This document shows positions 6,512 through 7,406 of a stretch of DNA of 7,406 nucleotides, in pieces. Under the pieces are notes generated by a model. It was not told the DNA's origin. It searched no databases and saw only the letters and a program-made list of their open reading frames with translations. Every line of letters begins with the position of its first letter. Position 1 is the first letter of the stretch. The position numbers and the translations under genes are program-made. Origin of the DNA: JAWXUE01 sp044432865 (GTDB lineage Bacteria > Bacillota_I > Bacilli_A > Acholeplasmatales > Anaeroplasmataceae); contig JAWXUF010000051.1 of assembly GCA_044432865.1 (NCBI GenBank), positions 1 to 7,406 on the forward strand. The letters are read 5' to 3'.

Positions 6512-6549
6512 AAAGAGAAAATAGACGCCTTATAAGCATCTATCTCTTT
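6512..6549 (-). promoter_or_regulatory. Hairpin between rpmF and rsmH
   Basis: On the minus-strand transcript, AAAGAGATAGATGC (complement of 6536-6549) pairs with GCGTCTA...TCTCTTT (complement of 6512-6528). The result is two 7-bp helices with one G-U pair, a 3-nt bulge and a 7-nt loop TTATAAG. It starts three bases after the rpmF stop and ends just before the rsmH ribosome site GGAGG. There is no clean U-tract after the stem, so I do not call it a full terminator. A partial terminator, an mRNA processing site or a 3' stabiliser for rpmF are possible. Confidence 0.5.
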
Positions 6550-6552
6550 TAA

Positions 6553-6744
6553 CTATTCTTCTTTAGTTGTTTTTTTAGCAATAACTTGTTTCCCTTTGTA
6601 ACATCCGCATGAACGACATACTCTATGAGATAAAGTTAATTCACCACAGCTTTTACAAGCGATCATTCCTGGCATCTCTAACTTAACGTGTTGACGACGG
6701 ATTCTTTTTTTGTTTTTAGAAATTCTTCTAACTGGTGCTATCAT
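6553..6744 (-). CDS. rpmF: 50S ribosomal protein L32
   Basis: A 63-residue ribosomal protein bL32 of the large subunit. The basic N-terminus (MIAPVRRISKNKKRIRRQHV), then PGMIAC and GELTLSHRVCRSCG are diagnostic. Four cysteines (C30, C33, C43, C46) form the zinc ribbon, so this is the zinc-binding version rather than the cysteine-free paralogue that some bacteria use under zinc shortage; C48 is an extra cysteine. The start codon overlaps the yceD stop (ATGA), and GGAGGTG inside the end of yceD is the ribosome site, so translation is probably coupled. The yceD-rpmF pairing is widely conserved. Confidence 0.97.
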   Translation of the reverse strand: MIAPVRRISKNKKRIRRQHVKLEMPGMIACKSCGELTLSHRVCRSCGCYKGKQVIAKKTTKEE

Positions 6745-7208
6745 TTATTGTCACCTCCTAATAAATCTTTAAGCCCCTCAAAAGCAGGATTTATCCTTCT
6801 TTCTGGTTCATCACTAAAGTGTTCTTCGTAACCTTCTTTAACAATTTTCATTGGTTTTGAGACAATAATCTCGGTAAGAATGACATCAGTTAAATCTATT
6901 GTATCTTTTTCGATTAGATTTACTAAAGAAGAAAATTCTTCGTCATATCCAAATAATTCAGTAATATCAGATTCGAAATTGAATTCAACTTCTTCTAATG
7001 TTACAGAGCATTCTAGATATAAGACAGCTTTAATGTTAATATCAAACTCGAAAGCATCGTCACCGATTTCTCTACAAGTTCCTGAAATAACACAGTTGTT
7101 TGTACGAATAACATCACTCATATTACCAATTAAATTATTTAAATCTAAATTAGATTCAAACGTAAAAGGTTTTTTTAATTTTCTTAATTGTGGTATAGAC
7201 CATTTCAT
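6741..7208 (-). CDS. yceD: YceD (DUF177) family protein
   Basis: A 155-residue cytoplasmic protein of the YceD/DUF177 family, almost always encoded next to rpmF and linked to 23S rRNA or large-subunit maturation. Support: LYLECSVTLEEVEFNFESDI (80s-100), corresponding to the family's L.C.RCL-like strand with only one of the usual cysteines; DLTDVILTEIIVSKPMKI (idLtelv.E.llL.lPmk pattern); and the C-terminal INPAFEGLKDLL, matching dPR.a.L..LL. Two residue motifs are less conserved than in Proteobacteria, as is common in low-GC Gram-positives. ATG 7208 is chosen because GGAGTGA lies just upstream. A longer frame reaching 7259 would start inside the promoter -35. The promoter TTGACT-17-TATAAT sits directly in front, and rpmF overlaps by four bases. 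Confidence 0.9.
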   Translation of the reverse strand: MKWSIPQLRKLKKPFTFESNLDLNNLIGNMSDVIRTNNCVISGTCREIGDDAFEFDINIKAVLYLECSVTLEEVEFNFESDITELFGYDEEFSSLVNLIEKDTIDLTDVILTEIIVSKPMKIVKEGYEEHFSDEPERRINPAFEGLKDLLGGDNK

Positions 7209-7230
7209 AAAAATCACTCCAGCATATATA

Positions 7231-7259
7231 ATTATATATTTTTGTGCGAAAAAAGTCAA
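7231..7259 (-). promoter_or_regulatory. Promoter of the yceD-rpmF-rsmH operon
   Basis: Minus-strand TTGACT (complement of 7254-7259), an exact 17-nt spacer and TATAAT (complement of 7231-7236): a near-perfect sigma-A promoter, as expected for a ribosomal protein operon. The start would be near 7224, giving a leader of only about 16 nt that contains GGAGTGA. Confidence 0.85.
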
Positions 7260-7274
7260 TGAGAATAAAAAGTT

Positions 7275-7303
7275 TTTACATTTTATTCTAATTATAATAT
7301 GAT
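7275..7303 (+). promoter_or_regulatory. Promoter of the divergent gene at the right edge
   Basis: TTTACA (7275-7280), a 17-nt spacer and TATGAT (7298-7303), each hexamer with one mismatch to consensus. The start would be near 7310, giving an AT-rich leader of about 88 nt before the ATG at 7398. It is back to back with the yceD promoter, with 15 bases between the -35 boxes. Confidence 0.55.
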
Positions 7304-7338
7304 AATGTCTTAGTAAGTTATAAAGTAATAATGTCTTA
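7302..7338 (+). repeat. 11-bp direct repeat in the leader of the edge gene
   Basis: ATAATGTCTTA occurs at 7302-7312 and again at 7328-7338, 26 bp start to start, about two and a half helical turns. The first copy overlaps the last two bases of the -10 and the likely start site. The second lies inside a weak 7-bp inverted repeat, TAAGTTA (7314-7320) and TAACTTA (7337-7343). An operator is possible but unproven in such AT-rich DNA. Confidence 0.4.
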
Positions 7339-7397
7339 ACTTAAATTTAATATTTTTTAAATATGTTAAAATTAATATATTAAGGAGTATTAATAAA

Positions 7398-7406
7398 ATG
7401 AAGAAA
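7398..7406 (+). CDS. Start of a divergent gene, truncated by the window edge
   Basis: ATG at 7398 followed by AAG AAA, with AAGGAG (7382-7387) ten bases upstream. Only Met-Lys-Lys is visible. That is a common beginning for secreted or lipoprotein precursors, but nothing can be said about function. The call rests on the ribosome site and the upstream promoter. Confidence 0.5.

Noticed and set aside
7209..7259. N-terminal extension of YceD starting at 7259
   Set aside because: It would begin inside the -35 box of the operon promoter, and ATG 7208 has a good ribosome site.
6880..7302. 140-codon plus-strand open frame antisense to yceD
   Set aside because: It covers yceD and its consensus promoter on the other strand, has no ribosome site, and its Ser/Ile-rich translation matches no family.

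Overview
The window is a strongly AT-rich stretch of bacterial chromosome from a low-GC Gram-positive lineage, either a Bacillota or a wall-less relative such as Acholeplasma/Haloplasma/Izemoplasma. Lineage clues are the yceD-rpmF-rsmH cluster, strong purine-rich ribosome binding sites, sigma-A-like promoters, a zinc-type ribosomal protein L32 and a VanZ-like membrane protein. TGA is used as a stop (ends of the kinase gene and of yceD) and tryptophan is read from TGG. The organism therefore appears to use the standard bacterial code, not the Mycoplasma/Spiroplasma code. I cannot name a genus.

Positions 1-3264, minus strand, hold a three-gene operon: a TerY-like VWA protein, a PP2C-type phosphatase and a protein kinase. 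The junctions are a 1-nt overlap and a 5-nt gap. An extended -10 promoter lies in front and a 14-bp-stem terminator behind. This is the TerY-P phospho-signalling triad, here without TerD/TerC-type genes in view. Each protein carries an oddity. The VWA protein has lost most of its metal-binding MIDAS motif, the phosphatase has a C-terminal segment resembling a winged helix, and the kinase has an N-terminal ~180-residue domain with a PIN-like pattern whose last acidic residues are replaced.

Positions 3367-4692, minus strand, hold a VanZ-like membrane protein and, upstream of it, a protein I read as a catalytically dead RNase III-like domain followed by a double-stranded RNA-binding domain. The latter is the least ordinary single gene here.

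Positions 4755-5571, plus strand, hold a formate/nitrite transporter (FNT) family channel with its own near-consensus promoter. It ends in a perfect 36-nt palindrome that also serves as the terminator of the convergent rsmH gene.

Positions 5570-7259, minus strand, are a housekeeping operon: yceD (DUF177), rpmF (ribosomal protein L32) and rsmH (16S rRNA C1402 N4-methyltransferase). A consensus-like promoter precedes yceD, and a hairpin lies between rpmF and rsmH. All three genes relate to ribosome building. The final ~150 bases carry a promoter, an 11-bp direct repeat and the first three codons of a divergent gene. Four of the longest open frames start too early: for the VanZ, FNT, yceD and rsmH genes, internal ATG codons with proper ribosome binding sites are chosen below. 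No stretch longer than 300 bases lacks a gene. I found no tRNA, rRNA, CRISPR array or insertion sequence.
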